Source: an uncultured Cytophagaceae bacterium
GTDB lineage: Bacteria; Bacteroidota; Bacteroidia; Cytophagales; Spirosomataceae
Reading direction: 5' to 3'
DNA length: 13,164 nt
Assembly (NCBI GenBank): GCA_903960725.1
Contig: CAJCBY010000158.1
Coordinates: 1 to 13,164 of the forward strand
Shown here: piece by piece, positions 5,587-13,164 of the stretch
Layout of the letters: each line of letters starts with the position of its first letter
Numbering within the stretch: the first letter of the stretch is position 1
Program-made: the position numbers and the translations under genes
Notes under the pieces: model-generated
Told to the model about the DNA's origin: nothing
What the model saw: only the letters and a program-made list of their open reading frames with translations
Database searches by the model: none

Positions 5587-6295
5587 TTCACTACCTACCG
5601 CCATCATTACCGGAGCCTCCCGTGGAATCGGTCGCGCTTTAGCTTTATTGCTGGCTCAGAATAATTATCAATTAAGTTTAGTCGCACGAAATAAAGGGGA
5701 ATTGAAAGACCTAGCGGCAGAAATAACGGAAATCGGGCATCGTCCTTTGTATTTCGACGGGGATGTTTCGGAGGAGGCTTTTGTCACTAATGCGGTAGAA
5801 AAAACGGTGCATACTTTTGGCCATATAGATTTTGTGATTAATAATGCGGGGGTGGGAGCTTTTGGACCTACTGAATCTTATTCTGCTACGCAATGGGATC
5901 AGGTGTTTGATACGAATGTAAAAGGAACTTTTTTGTTTTGCCAAAAGGCTCTTCCACATCTGAAAACCGCTAAAAAAGGCCACCTCATCACGATTGCATC
6001 AGATGTAGCGAAACGCGTTTTTGATGGAGGTTCACTTTATTGTGCGTCAAAATATGCACAGCACGCGTTCACCGAAGCCCTCAGAAAAGAGGTACGAAAA
6101 GACGGCATCAAAGTAAGTACTATCTATTCAGGTTTAGTCGATTCTCATTTTCATGCCGACCCCGCTGGAGATCCGTCTCATGCTGGCTGGTTAAGCCCAG
6201 AAGATATGGCGAATAGCATTTATTATGTGATGAATCAGCCGGCGCATGTCGTTATCGATGAATTGATGATTCACCCGCTAAATCAGGAATATTAA
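5579..6295 (+). CDS. Short-chain dehydrogenase/reductase (classical SDR)
   Basis: Encodes 238 residues of a classical Rossmann-fold SDR: TGASRGIG cofactor motif at 11-18, NNAG at 88-91, catalytic Ser141, and YCASK at 154-158 giving Tyr154 and Lys158. Arg37 after the second strand suggests NADP(H) preference. Such enzymes oxidise or reduce hydroxyl/keto groups; the closest named types are 3-oxoacyl-ACP reductase-like and sepiapterin reductase-like proteins, but the substrate is not determinable. It is divergent from the lipid kinase and 73 bp upstream of the sucrose operon, which has its own promoter candidate, so it is probably a single-gene unit. The ATG at 5579 is the only sensible start. 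Confidence 0.88.
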   Translation: MSNSLPTAIITGASRGIGRALALLLAQNNYQLSLVARNKGELKDLAAEITEIGHRPLYFDGDVSEEAFVTNAVEKTVHTFGHIDFVINNAGVGAFGPTESYSATQWDQVFDTNVKGTFLFCQKALPHLKTAKKGHLITIASDVAKRVFDGGSLYCASKYAQHAFTEALRKEVRKDGIKVSTIYSGLVDSHFHADPAGDPSHAGWLSPEDMANSIYYVMNQPAHVVIDELMIHPLNQEY

Positions 6296-6313
6296 GTCAA
6301 CAGTGTAGGACAG

Positions 6314-6345
6314 TTTGCAGGACTAGATTAGAATTTTTAAATTTA
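6314..6345 (+). promoter_or_regulatory. Promoter of the sucrose operon
   Basis: TTTG at 6314-6317 and TAAATTTA at 6338-6345 are separated by 20 nt, matching the Bacteroidota sigma-ABfr pattern TTTG-N~19-TAnnTTTG with one mismatch in the -7 box. The transporter ATG is 23 nt further on. No operator dyad or regulator gene for sucrose control is visible nearby. Confidence 0.6.
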
Positions 6346-6368
6346 ATCTACTAATAAACCTATCAAAC

Positions 6369-7679
6369 ATGTCCCAGTGGAAACCCTCCCTAAGTTTTAG
6401 CCAAATCGTCAACATGAACGTTGGATTTTTTGGCATTCAATACAGTTTCGGATTGCAGCAAAGTGCTGTAAACCCCATCTATGACTTCCTGGGGGCAAGT
6501 CCAGACGAAATTCCTTTATTGAATCTTGCGGGACCAGTGACCGGTTTATTAATTCAGCCTTTTATTGGCGCCTTAAGTGATGGCACCTGGCATCCTAAAT
6601 GGGGTCGTCGAAAACCCTATTTTTTCATAGGAGCCTTATTGTGCAGCATTTGCCTTTTATTGTATCCTTTCTCGTCTTCTTTGTGGATGGCGGCCAGCTT
6701 ATTGTGGATCTTAGATGCTGGAAATAATACGGCGATGGAGCCTTACCGCGCCTTTGTAGCCGATAAATTGAATGAAGAGCAGCAGCCTACTGGGTTTCAG
6801 ATGCAGAGTTTTTTCACTGGTTTTGGCCAAACCCTAGCCAACCTATCCCTCTTCATTTTTCCGATGATCTTCATCGGAAAGACTGGTTCACTTCCTACCT
6901 GGGTGTATGCCTCCTTCTTTTTAGGGGCCGTTTGTTCCATCGGATCCATCTGGTGGAGTATGCATACCACCTCAGAAATAGAACCAACTCCTGAGGAAAT
7001 TGCTGAAATCCGGGCAAGAAAAACAAGTGTACTTCAATCTATTCGCGAAATTTTCCACGCGATTGGCGAAATGCCTAAGGTGATGTGGCAATTGGCTTTA
7101 GTGTACTTATTCCAGTGGTATGCCTTGTTCTGTTATTGGCAAAACTCCTCTAAGAGTATCGCCTTATCCGTTTGGAATGCAACGCCGAAAGATAATCCTG
7201 AATTGTATGAGAAAGCGGTTTCCTGGACCGGTTTAGTGAACGGATGGTACAACATCGTGACGTTTTTGTCTGCGCTGGCATTAGCTGGTTTTGCCAAAAA
7301 ATACGGTGCAAAATCTGTACACATGATTTGCCTTATTCTAGCAGCAGCTGGTTTCCTAGCCTTCCCACATATTGAAGATAAAAACTTGTTATTTTTCGCG
7401 ATTTCTGGCTTTGGAATTGGCTGGGCGAGTATGATGGGTATTCCCTATTTATTGGTTGTAAGTGATATTCCAAAAGAACGGTATGGGGTTTATATGGGAA
7501 TCATCAATATGATGATTGTGATCCCGATGATTCTACAAAATCTATCATTTGGCTATATTTTAAAGCATTTTTTAGACAACGATCCCAGAAATGCGATTAC
7601 CTTTGCAGGTGTTTTATTAGCCATTGCAGCCCTAGCGACTGCCTTAATTAAACAATCCCCAACTAAACAATCCGCATGA
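6369..7679 (+). CDS. MFS sugar transporter, SLC45/sucrose-proton symporter type
   Basis: Encodes 436 residues with about 12 hydrophobic segments. The loop between segments 2 and 3 has D71 and WGRRKP (78-83), the RxGRR-type signature of the SLC45/sucrose and maltose symporter group. A charged cytoplasmic loop (SEIEPTPEEIAEIRARK, starting near 201) separates the two halves. It probably imports sucrose or maltose together with protons across the inner membrane. The gene is first in a three-gene operon and its TGA overlaps the fructokinase ATG by 4 nt (ATGA). With fructokinase and amylosucrase downstream, sucrose is the best substrate guess; this parallels Xanthomonas suxC, which sits with a sucrose-splitting GH13 enzyme. 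Confidence 0.83.
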   Translation: MSQWKPSLSFSQIVNMNVGFFGIQYSFGLQQSAVNPIYDFLGASPDEIPLLNLAGPVTGLLIQPFIGALSDGTWHPKWGRRKPYFFIGALLCSICLLLYPFSSSLWMAASLLWILDAGNNTAMEPYRAFVADKLNEEQQPTGFQMQSFFTGFGQTLANLSLFIFPMIFIGKTGSLPTWVYASFFLGAVCSIGSIWWSMHTTSEIEPTPEEIAEIRARKTSVLQSIREIFHAIGEMPKVMWQLALVYLFQWYALFCYWQNSSKSIALSVWNATPKDNPELYEKAVSWTGLVNGWYNIVTFLSALALAGFAKKYGAKSVHMICLILAAAGFLAFPHIEDKNLLFFAISGFGIGWASMMGIPYLLVVSDIPKERYGVYMGIINMMIVIPMILQNLSFGYILKHFLDNDPRNAITFAGVLLAIAALATALIKQSPTKQSA

Positions 7680-8617
7680 GTGTCATTTGTATAGGCGAAG
7701 CCTTGATTGATATGATTTGTACTGACAAGGGTTCTAGCCTTTCAGACGGTCAAAATTTCTTAAAGAAACCCGGAGGAGCTCCCACGAATGTGGCGGCGGC
7801 CATCGGTGCCTTGGGTGGCGAAGTTAGCTTGAGTGCAAAAGTGGGAAATGATCCATTTGGACGACAAATGATATCGGTGATGCAAGATTTCAACGTGAAC
7901 ACAACACACGTTCACTTAGACACGAAATCATTCACCACTTTTGCCTTCGTTTCCTTGATGCTCGATGGAGAGCGTGATTTTGTTTTTAACCGCGGAGCAG
8001 ATGCAGAACTAACGGAAGCAGAAGTGGCAGCTATCGATTTAGCGGGCGTAAACATAGTTCACTTCGGATCTGCTACAGCTTTCCTAACAGGACCGTTAAA
8101 TGCGGCCTATTATTCGTTGAAAGACCGAGCGAAAAAAGATGGCAAAATCATCAGTTTTGATCCGAATTACCGGCATTTATTGTTTGGGGATAAAATACCG
8201 TCCTTTATCAAGCAAAGTATGATTTTCTTGAAAGAGGCCGATTTTACGAAGCTATCGGATGAAGAGGCGATGTTAATCACAGAAACGGGGACTTTAGAAG
8301 AGGCCACCAAAGTATTGTTAACTATCTGTCCGGGCGTGTTCGCCATTACCTTAGGCAAAGACGGCACTTTATTAGGTTTAGGAGGTAAAACCTATATCAT
8401 TCCGAGCATTCCCGTGAATCCGGTGGATACAACAGGAGCAGGGGATGCCTTTGTAGGTGCAGTGCTTTATCAATTAGATGGATTGAATATCCAAGACCTT
8501 GATTTTGCTGCTTGGAAAAAGATCGTGGAAAATGCGAATAAGGCCGGTGCTAGAACCTGCGAATACCTTGGGGCAATGGAGGCCTTCAAAAATTTGAATA
8601 ACAGTATTTTTAATTAA
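7676..8617 (+). CDS. PfkB-family fructokinase
   Basis: Encodes 313 residues of the ribokinase/PfkB fold. It has the N-terminal PfkB signature GGAPTNVAAAIG (33-44) and the C-terminal signature DTTGAGDAF (251-259), with Asp257 as the catalytic base and GAG as the anion hole. ATP-dependent phosphorylation of fructose to fructose 6-phosphate is the likely reaction, because the next gene releases fructose from sucrose. Other PfkB sugar kinases (2-keto-3-deoxygluconate, ribose) remain possible by sequence alone. It is translationally coupled to the transporter (ATGA), and the next gene starts 6 nt after its stop. Confidence 0.87.
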   Translation: MSVICIGEALIDMICTDKGSSLSDGQNFLKKPGGAPTNVAAAIGALGGEVSLSAKVGNDPFGRQMISVMQDFNVNTTHVHLDTKSFTTFAFVSLMLDGERDFVFNRGADAELTEAEVAAIDLAGVNIVHFGSATAFLTGPLNAAYYSLKDRAKKDGKIISFDPNYRHLLFGDKIPSFIKQSMIFLKEADFTKLSDEEAMLITETGTLEEATKVLLTICPGVFAITLGKDGTLLGLGGKTYIIPSIPVNPVDTTGAGDAFVGAVLYQLDGLNIQDLDFAAWKKIVENANKAGARTCEYLGAMEAFKNLNNSIFN

Positions 8618-8623
8618 TCTAAC

Positions 8624-10540
8624 GTGTACAATTCTGCTCTCCAAAAACAGGCAAATGCGCTTGTAAAATCATATAAAATTAAAGACTCTGCCTTTCAAGA
8701 ACGCTTGACCGCGAATCTCGATGATATACATAATCACTTCAAAGCGATCTATGGTGATAGTCCTTTGTTTACCGATTTAATCCAAACCATTTTCCAAGCT
8801 TACACCAATCGCATTCCAGAGCTGAAAAAGCGAGATGAAGCGAAGGCAAAGAAAGAAGATAATTGGTTTTTGAGCCAAGACTTAGTGGGAATGAGTTTGT
8901 ATGTAGATCGTTTTGCCGGCAAAATCACGGATTTACCCGCTAAAATCCCGTATTTGGAGAAACTAGGAGTGAATTTCCTACACTTAATGCCCTTGTTTAA
9001 AAGCCCAGAAGGAGAAAGCGATGGTGGATATGCGGTGGAAGATTTTCGGGTAGTAGAGGAGAAATTAGGAACAATCGAGGATTTACGCGAGTTCCAAAAG
9101 GCCCTGCAACAAAAGGATATGTACTTAATGATCGACATTGTGTTAAATCACACGTCGCATCACCACGAATGGGCAAAGCTTGCAAAGGCAGGTATCAAAG
9201 AATACCAAGATTATTTTTACATGTACGACGACCGCCGCATCCCGGATGCGATGGAGGAAACCATGCCAGAGATATTCCCAGAAAGCTCTCCCGGTAGTTT
9301 TACCTATGACGAAAAGTTAGACAAATGGGTGATGTCAGTTTTTCATCATTACCAATGGGACTTGAATTACACCAATCCTAAAGTCTTCATAGAAATGCTC
9401 GCGAACGTTTTTTACTACGCGAACTTAGGAGTGGATGTGGTGCGCATCGATGCGCCAGCCTTCATTTGGAAACAAATGGGAACCAGCTGCCAAAACCTAC
9501 CCGAAGCACACCAATTATTGCAATTAATAAAAATGTGTGTGGAGGTTGCAACACCTGGAATGGCCATTTTAGGCGAGGCTATTGTGGCTCCGGCGCAGAT
9601 TATGGAATATTTTGGGACAGGTCGTTTTGCCACACACGAATGCGATTTTGCCTATAACGCCACCCAAATGGCCGTTCAATGGGATGCGTTAGCGACCGGA
9701 GACATCCGCGTGATGCATCACGCGCAAAATGAATTAGTCCGTAAACCAAAAGGTGCGACGTGGTTAACTTATACGCGTTGCCACGATGATATCGGATTAG
9801 GTTATGACGATTGGATGATCGAGCAAGCTGGATTTAATCCATACGATCATCGCTCCTATATTAAAAACTACTATAGCGGCGGTATTGATTCCCCTGCAGT
9901 CGGAGCCCTTTTTGCGGTGAATCCGAAAACTCAGGATGCGCGCCTTTCTGGTTCTTTAGCTTCGCTTTGCGGCTTAGAGAAAGCCATCGCTTCTAAAGAT
10001 ACAACAGCTGTACAGACCTCCATCGATAAAATAACCCTGATGCAGGCGCAAAGTCTATTTGTAGGGGGCGTTCCGATGTTATTCTATGGTGATGAGGCGG
10101 CTTATACGAATGACTATTCGTATTTACAGGATTCAGGAAAATCGTATGACAACCGCTGGATGCACCGCCCACTGATTGATTGGAATAAGAATGCGGCGGT
10201 AGACTCCCCGAATACGGTGGAAAATAGGGTATTCTCCAATCTACAGAAACTGATCAAGCTGCGTAAATCACTGAAAGCAGTGGCTGACCTGAAAAACATC
10301 CATTGGTTAGAAGTGCACAATAATTCAATCATCGGTTTTGAGCGTTACCTACATGGGGAGAAAGTCTATTTCTTATTCAACTTCAGCGCACAGCCGCAAG
10401 AGGTGACCTATTATATGTTAGGTGCGTTCGGGGAACGCGCAACTGCTATGAAAGACCTGTGGTCAGGAAAAACAATCCAAATCGGGATGGACCATGATCA
10501 TTTGGCCTTTGCTCCTTACCAGTTTTATGTCTTAAAATAA
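8624..10540 (+). CDS. Amylosucrase (GH13 subfamily 4), or closely related sucrose hydrolase
   Basis: Encodes 638 residues, matching the ~630-residue amylosucrase family end to end with its helical N-terminal domain (1-85). The TIM-barrel motifs are SDGGYA (132-137), VLNHTS (173-178), nucleophile Asp276 in VVRIDA, acid/base Glu318 in LGEAIVAP, and HDD at 387-389. IWKQMGTSCQNLPEAH (281-296) and DNRWMHRP (509-516) are close to the Neisseria enzyme as remembered. Amylosucrase transfers glucose from sucrose to alpha-1,4-glucan and releases fructose; no signal peptide is present, so it is cytoplasmic. The start is GTG at 8624: an in-frame stop lies 6 nt before it and no in-frame ATG occurs until residue 90. 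The position matching Neisseria Arg226 appears to be Pro (MPEIFPES). A sucrose hydrolase of the Xanthomonas type is the alternative. Confidence 0.9.
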   Translation: MYNSALQKQANALVKSYKIKDSAFQERLTANLDDIHNHFKAIYGDSPLFTDLIQTIFQAYTNRIPELKKRDEAKAKKEDNWFLSQDLVGMSLYVDRFAGKITDLPAKIPYLEKLGVNFLHLMPLFKSPEGESDGGYAVEDFRVVEEKLGTIEDLREFQKALQQKDMYLMIDIVLNHTSHHHEWAKLAKAGIKEYQDYFYMYDDRRIPDAMEETMPEIFPESSPGSFTYDEKLDKWVMSVFHHYQWDLNYTNPKVFIEMLANVFYYANLGVDVVRIDAPAFIWKQMGTSCQNLPEAHQLLQLIKMCVEVATPGMAILGEAIVAPAQIMEYFGTGRFATHECDFAYNATQMAVQWDALATGDIRVMHHAQNELVRKPKGATWLTYTRCHDDIGLGYDDWMIEQAGFNPYDHRSYIKNYYSGGIDSPAVGALFAVNPKTQDARLSGSLASLCGLEKAIASKDTTAVQTSIDKITLMQAQSLFVGGVPMLFYGDEAAYTNDYSYLQDSGKSYDNRWMHRPLIDWNKNAAVDSPNTVENRVFSNLQKLIKLRKSLKAVADLKNIHWLEVHNNSIIGFERYLHGEKVYFLFNFSAQPQEVTYYMLGAFGERATAMKDLWSGKTIQIGMDHDHLAFAPYQFYVLK

Positions 10541-10570
10541 AAAAACATCCCCCAGAAGGGGATGCTTTTT
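10541..10570. terminator. Bidirectional intrinsic terminator between convergent genes
   Basis: Stem CATCCCC (10546-10552) pairs with GGGGATG (10558-10564) around a 5-nt loop. It is preceded by five A's and followed by c and five T's. It starts right after the amylosucrase stop and serves the plus-strand operon; the A run gives the U-tract for the converging minus-strand gene. Confidence 0.85.
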
Positions 10571-10616
10571 AAGAATCAAAATTCAATCATTAAACACTAA
10601 AAAACCTTTAGGCGGA

Positions 10617-11507
10617 TTATAAAATTGCGTCCAAAGCCTTCTTACTGATTCGAAGGCTTTCGAAAGCGTCTTTTGGGAAATCGTGTTCTACAAAGAAGTG
10701 CTCAAGCCCTCCTGATTTCGCCGCAGCAAAAATGCGCTTGTAGTTCACAACACCCTCTCCCACCGGGAGAATATTTTTAAATTCTGAGTCGAGATCTTTT
10801 ATATGGCATAAAGGGAAACGTCCTGGGTGTTGTTTAAACAATTCCACCGGATCCACACCTGCCTTTGCAGCCCAACCTAAATCAAGTTCAAATTTCAATA
10901 AATCTGCAGGAATTTGAGAGGTAAATACGTCGAAGGCTTTTTGGCCATCCACCACTTTAAATTCTGCATCATGATTATGGTAACAGAAGACCAACCCTGC
11001 TTTCTTTGCTAATTCTGCTGCCTTATACATAGACGCCACGGATGCCGAAACTTCATCCTTAGTCTCTATCGGCGTATTCGCACACACTAAATACTTCACC
11101 CCTGCCTCTGCGGCATTGTCTACAGCTTGCTGCGCATCATCGCGTAGATTTAACATCTTAGGGAAACGCGACATATCTGCTCCGGGACGAGGTTTCATAG
11201 GAGCACCTCCTACATGGTGCGCTACCCAATTCAAACCTAAATCCTTGTTCAAGGCCATAAACTCTTTGCCTTTCATCCCATAAAAACCGGGTAACATCGA
11301 GAATGCAGATTCAATTTCACTATAACCTAGATCCGCAATCTTCTGCAAATTACCCTTCACATCTTGGTCAAATTTGCCAAAAAAGGTAAACAATTGAATA
11401 CCCACCGGACGGCTAGTATACGATTGAGCTGATAAGAAATGAGGAGCTAAAAGGCTAGCAGCAAGAAAGGAGCTAGATTGCTGAAGAAATCTTCTTCTCG
11501 AGTTCAT
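10617..11507 (-). CDS. Tat-exported xylose-isomerase-like sugar isomerase/epimerase
   Basis: Encodes 296 residues. The N-terminus has a twin-arginine signal (SRRRFL at 3-8, then a hydrophobic stretch to about 27), so a folded, cofactor-loaded protein is probably exported. The rest is an AP-endonuclease-2/xylose-isomerase-like TIM barrel: GIQLFTFF (36-43), GYSEIES (61-67), CYHNHDAEF (175-183), ELDLGW (207-212), CHIKD (234-238), GEGVVNY (250-256) and VEHD (273-276). Likely metal ligands are Glu and His residues within these motifs. Relatives isomerise or epimerise sugars, inositols or 3-keto-glycosides; the substrate is unknown. It lies 57 bp downstream of the esterase-pectinesterase gene in the same direction, with its own promoter candidate in between, so it may be transcribed both ways. 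Confidence 0.85.
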   Translation of the reverse strand: MNSRRRFLQQSSSFLAASLLAPHFLSAQSYTSRPVGIQLFTFFGKFDQDVKGNLQKIADLGYSEIESAFSMLPGFYGMKGKEFMALNKDLGLNWVAHHVGGAPMKPRPGADMSRFPKMLNLRDDAQQAVDNAAEAGVKYLVCANTPIETKDEVSASVASMYKAAELAKKAGLVFCYHNHDAEFKVVDGQKAFDVFTSQIPADLLKFELDLGWAAKAGVDPVELFKQHPGRFPLCHIKDLDSEFKNILPVGEGVVNYKRIFAAAKSGGLEHFFVEHDFPKDAFESLRISKKALDAIL

Positions 11508-11533
11508 AATTGATAGGTTTAGAGGTAACAGAT

Positions 11534-11560
11534 CAAATTTAATGTATTTAATTGATACAA
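11534..11560 (-). promoter_or_regulatory. Promoter candidate for the isomerase-like gene
   Basis: On the minus strand, TAAATTTG (11541-11534) matches the Bacteroidota -7 consensus TAnnTTTG exactly. TTG at 11560-11558 could be the -33 element, but the 16-nt spacer is shorter than the usual ~19. The start codon is 26 nt downstream of the -7 box. Confidence 0.5.
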
Positions 11561-11564
11561 TAAA

Positions 11565-13164
11565 TTATTTTTTCCATTTTTCTCCAAAAACCGTCCTAAA
11601 GGTCAACTCGCTTGCCTTAATGGATGTATTATTTTTATGCCAAGCAAAGTCGCCTCCATCCTTATGGCAATCCACATAATAAACGCGATGGCCCCAATTG
11701 AGCACTCGATCACCCGATTGGTAGATAGGCGCATCGGCCATATTGTTATCAAACGAACAATTCACTAAATAAAATTGTGCCTCCCGGTGGTAGCGCCCTA
11801 ACTTATATCCTGGATCCCCGATGAACCGGCAGTTCTTCAAAACCGTCTTTGCCCCTTGCTCTCCAGATCCATCATGCCATATCGCTGCACTCGTATTGTG
11901 ACACACAAAGGTGCAATTCTCTGCTAACGCATAGCCCCGTGGACAATATAAATCCACTCCTCCTTCAATCAAACAGTCATTTAAATAATACATCCCCGCG
12001 TTCACATCCCAAGGACTCACCGTATCACCCCCACCAGACCGGATTGTGCAATGCTCGAAAGACAGCCTTGTTGCACCCGGCATCGTTCTCACCGCAAACT
12101 GATGACCATCTGCACGTACAATTTTCTCTCCCTCCTTCTCCCCTTTTTCCCTTGGTAAGGCATATTTTTGGATCGTTGTTGCGCTTTCTTTACCCGCCTC
12201 ATTCAAACACGGAATCGTCACATCTTTGCTCACCGTAAATCCATAGTCATTCACAATCGTCATCTGCTTAAACGATATATCGTGCCCTTTGATATTTAAA
12301 ACACCCGCACCATAATCATCCGGATTAGCACAACGCCAAATATCCCGCGCAATCGTCTCCTGCAAAACCACACCTTCCCTGCTTTCCCCTACAAAACGGA
12401 TATGATGCTTGAGCGAATCAATGAATACCTTTTCTCGGTAAAGCCCATTCTTAATAAAAATCTCCTGACCCGGACGCGCTGCATCCACCGCAGACTGTAT
12501 TGTCTTAAAGTCAACACCCACTACCAGTCGTTTGCGCATAAAACGGTCCATCCGTTCGACCACCTGATCGAACCAGTGATTCATTAATACAAACGTATGT
12601 GGCGATTTTTCGAAGGTAAAGTATTCCGTATGAATCCCTAGATCCGTCATCTTTTGTATAAAATCTGTACGCCCTGCATGCATGCGCTCAACACCCGAAT
12701 TTAAGAAAAGCACAGGTGGATCCGCTTTTGAAACGTGGCTCAAAGCTGAACCCTGCTTCCAAATGGCCTCGCCATCTATTTTATTATAGCCGAAATAATG
12801 GGTCGCTGCTGAAATTCGCTTGCTATCATCCCCCTCTCCTGATTCCGGATGAATGAAGGCTAAAATTCCATCGATATCGATCACTCCGGCTATTTTTACT
12901 CCCTTACCATAGCTGTTTTCATCTTGAACAGCACCTAACAGCGCGGCCATTTGGCCCCCTGCTGAATAACCAGCTACGTAGATTTCTCCTACATTTTTAC
13001 GCTTTGAAACCCATTGCAAGGCTGCCTGTGCATCTAACATCGCCGCAGGATACAAGGCTTCTGTGGACAAACGGTATTCGACTAAAAAGACCCGATAGCC
13101 ACGATCTGCTAAGGCTTTTGCTAAAGGAATATGCTGTGAACGATGTCCTGTTCTCCAGCCACCG
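11565..13164 (-). CDS. Alpha/beta-hydrolase esterase fused to pectinesterase (CE8-like), partial at 5' end
   Basis: The frame is open to the right edge, giving 532 visible residues; the true start is outside. The visible protein begins GGWRTGHRSQHIPLA, matching the oxyanion-hole HGGGW region of esterases, so an internal TTG at 13070 is not the start. The esterase nucleophile motif GYSAGGQ is at 12971-12951 (Ser codon 12965-12963), with a likely His in SPHTF. After about 12530 a right-handed beta-helix pectin methylesterase domain begins (VVGVDFKTIQSAVDAA). It keeps HQFAVR, the Asp of GGGDT, the Asp of GGVDLYCP (nucleophile position) and the Arg of LGRYH, matching the catalytic set of CE8. It probably removes methyl and acyl (perhaps acetyl) groups from pectin. 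Export cannot be judged without the N-terminus. Confidence 0.83.
   Translation of the reverse strand, partial: GGWRTGHRSQHIPLAKALADRGYRVFLVEYRLSTEALYPAAMLDAQAALQWVSKRKNVGEIYVAGYSAGGQMAALLGAVQDENSYGKGVKIAGVIDIDGILAFIHPESGEGDDSKRISAATHYFGYNKIDGEAIWKQGSALSHVSKADPPVLFLNSGVERMHAGRTDFIQKMTDLGIHTEYFTFEKSPHTFVLMNHWFDQVVERMDRFMRKRLVVGVDFKTIQSAVDAARPGQEIFIKNGLYREKVFIDSLKHHIRFVGESREGVVLQETIARDIWRCANPDDYGAGVLNIKGHDISFKQMTIVNDYGFTVSKDVTIPCLNEAGKESATTIQKYALPREKGEKEGEKIVRADGHQFAVRTMPGATRLSFEHCTIRSGGGDTVSPWDVNAGMYYLNDCLIEGGVDLYCPRGYALAENCTFVCHNTSAAIWHDGSGEQGAKTVLKNCRFIGDPGYKLGRYHREAQFYLVNCSFDNNMADAPIYQSGDRVLNWGHRVYYVDCHKDGGDFAWHKNNTSIKASELTFRTVFGEKWKK

Noticed and set aside
5539..5607. Upstream start codons for the lipid kinase
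   Set aside because: They extend into the divergent dehydrogenase gene and its promoter, and the added residues do not resemble the family.
6319..6332. Possible decayed heptad repeat (ggactag, tagattaga) before the sucrose operon
   Set aside because: Only a 9-nt match to 979-987 and no periodic continuation; chance is sufficient in AT-rich DNA.
11849..12238. 129-codon plus-strand open frame
   Set aside because: It is antisense to the pectinesterase domain, and its His/Ser/Pro-rich composition is typical of a shadow frame.
13068..13070. TTG as the start of the esterase-pectinesterase
   Set aside because: The same frame continues upstream with the conserved GGWRTGHR oxyanion-hole region, so the gene begins beyond the window.

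Overview
The window looks like chromosomal DNA of a member of the Bacteroidota, most likely a Cytophagales-type freshwater or soil bacterium. The evidence is several promoter-like pairs of the Bacteroidota type (TTTG about 20 nt before TAnnTTTG), weak or absent Shine-Dalgarno sequences, and protein types typical of that group: a secreted sorbosone/glucose dehydrogenase-like protein, Tat-exported TIM-barrel isomerases and esterase/pectinesterase fusions. The genus-level placement is inference. No rRNA, tRNA, CRISPR array, transposase or phage gene was seen.

Layout from left to right. (1) 1-883, minus: the 5' part of a secreted PQQ-type sugar dehydrogenase-like gene that runs off the left edge. 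(2) 971-1760: a small secreted NTF2-like/DUF4440 gene (1101-1526, plus) enclosed by degenerate heptanucleotide repeat arrays. The repeats reach to within 1 nt of its start codon and overlap its stop codon. The right-hand array includes a perfect 49-nt direct repeat and a perfect 13-bp hairpin, and it also supplies the stop codon of the converging arsC gene. (3) 3214-1755, minus: a very tight arsR-arsI-arsC operon with 1-nt gaps and a likely ArsR operator upstream, but no arsenite efflux gene. (4) 5538-3284, minus: a lipid (diacylglycerol-type) kinase gene coupled by an ATGA overlap to a secreted M20-family amidohydrolase gene, ending in a UUCG-loop terminator. (5) 5579-6295, plus: a short-chain dehydrogenase divergent from the kinase; both appear to use one symmetric promoter. 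(6) 6369-10540, plus: a sucrose-use operon of MFS sugar transporter, PfkB fructokinase and GH13 amylosucrase/sucrose hydrolase, with its own promoter and a terminator shared with the converging genes. (7) 13164-10617, minus: an esterase-pectinesterase fusion (5' end off the right edge) followed by a Tat-exported xylose-isomerase-like protein with its own promoter candidate.

How the parts fit. The sucrose operon gives a complete cytoplasmic route: import sucrose, transfer its glucose unit to an alpha-glucan (or hydrolyse the sucrose), and phosphorylate the released fructose. With the pectinesterase fusion, the isomerase-like protein and the sugar dehydrogenase, this suggests a bacterium living on plant or algal carbohydrate. 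The ars operon is suited to demethylating trivalent organoarsenicals (ArsI) and reducing arsenate (ArsC), so it produces As(III) that must be exported by a pump encoded elsewhere. The least explained part of the window is the heptad-repeat bracket around the small NTF2-like gene.
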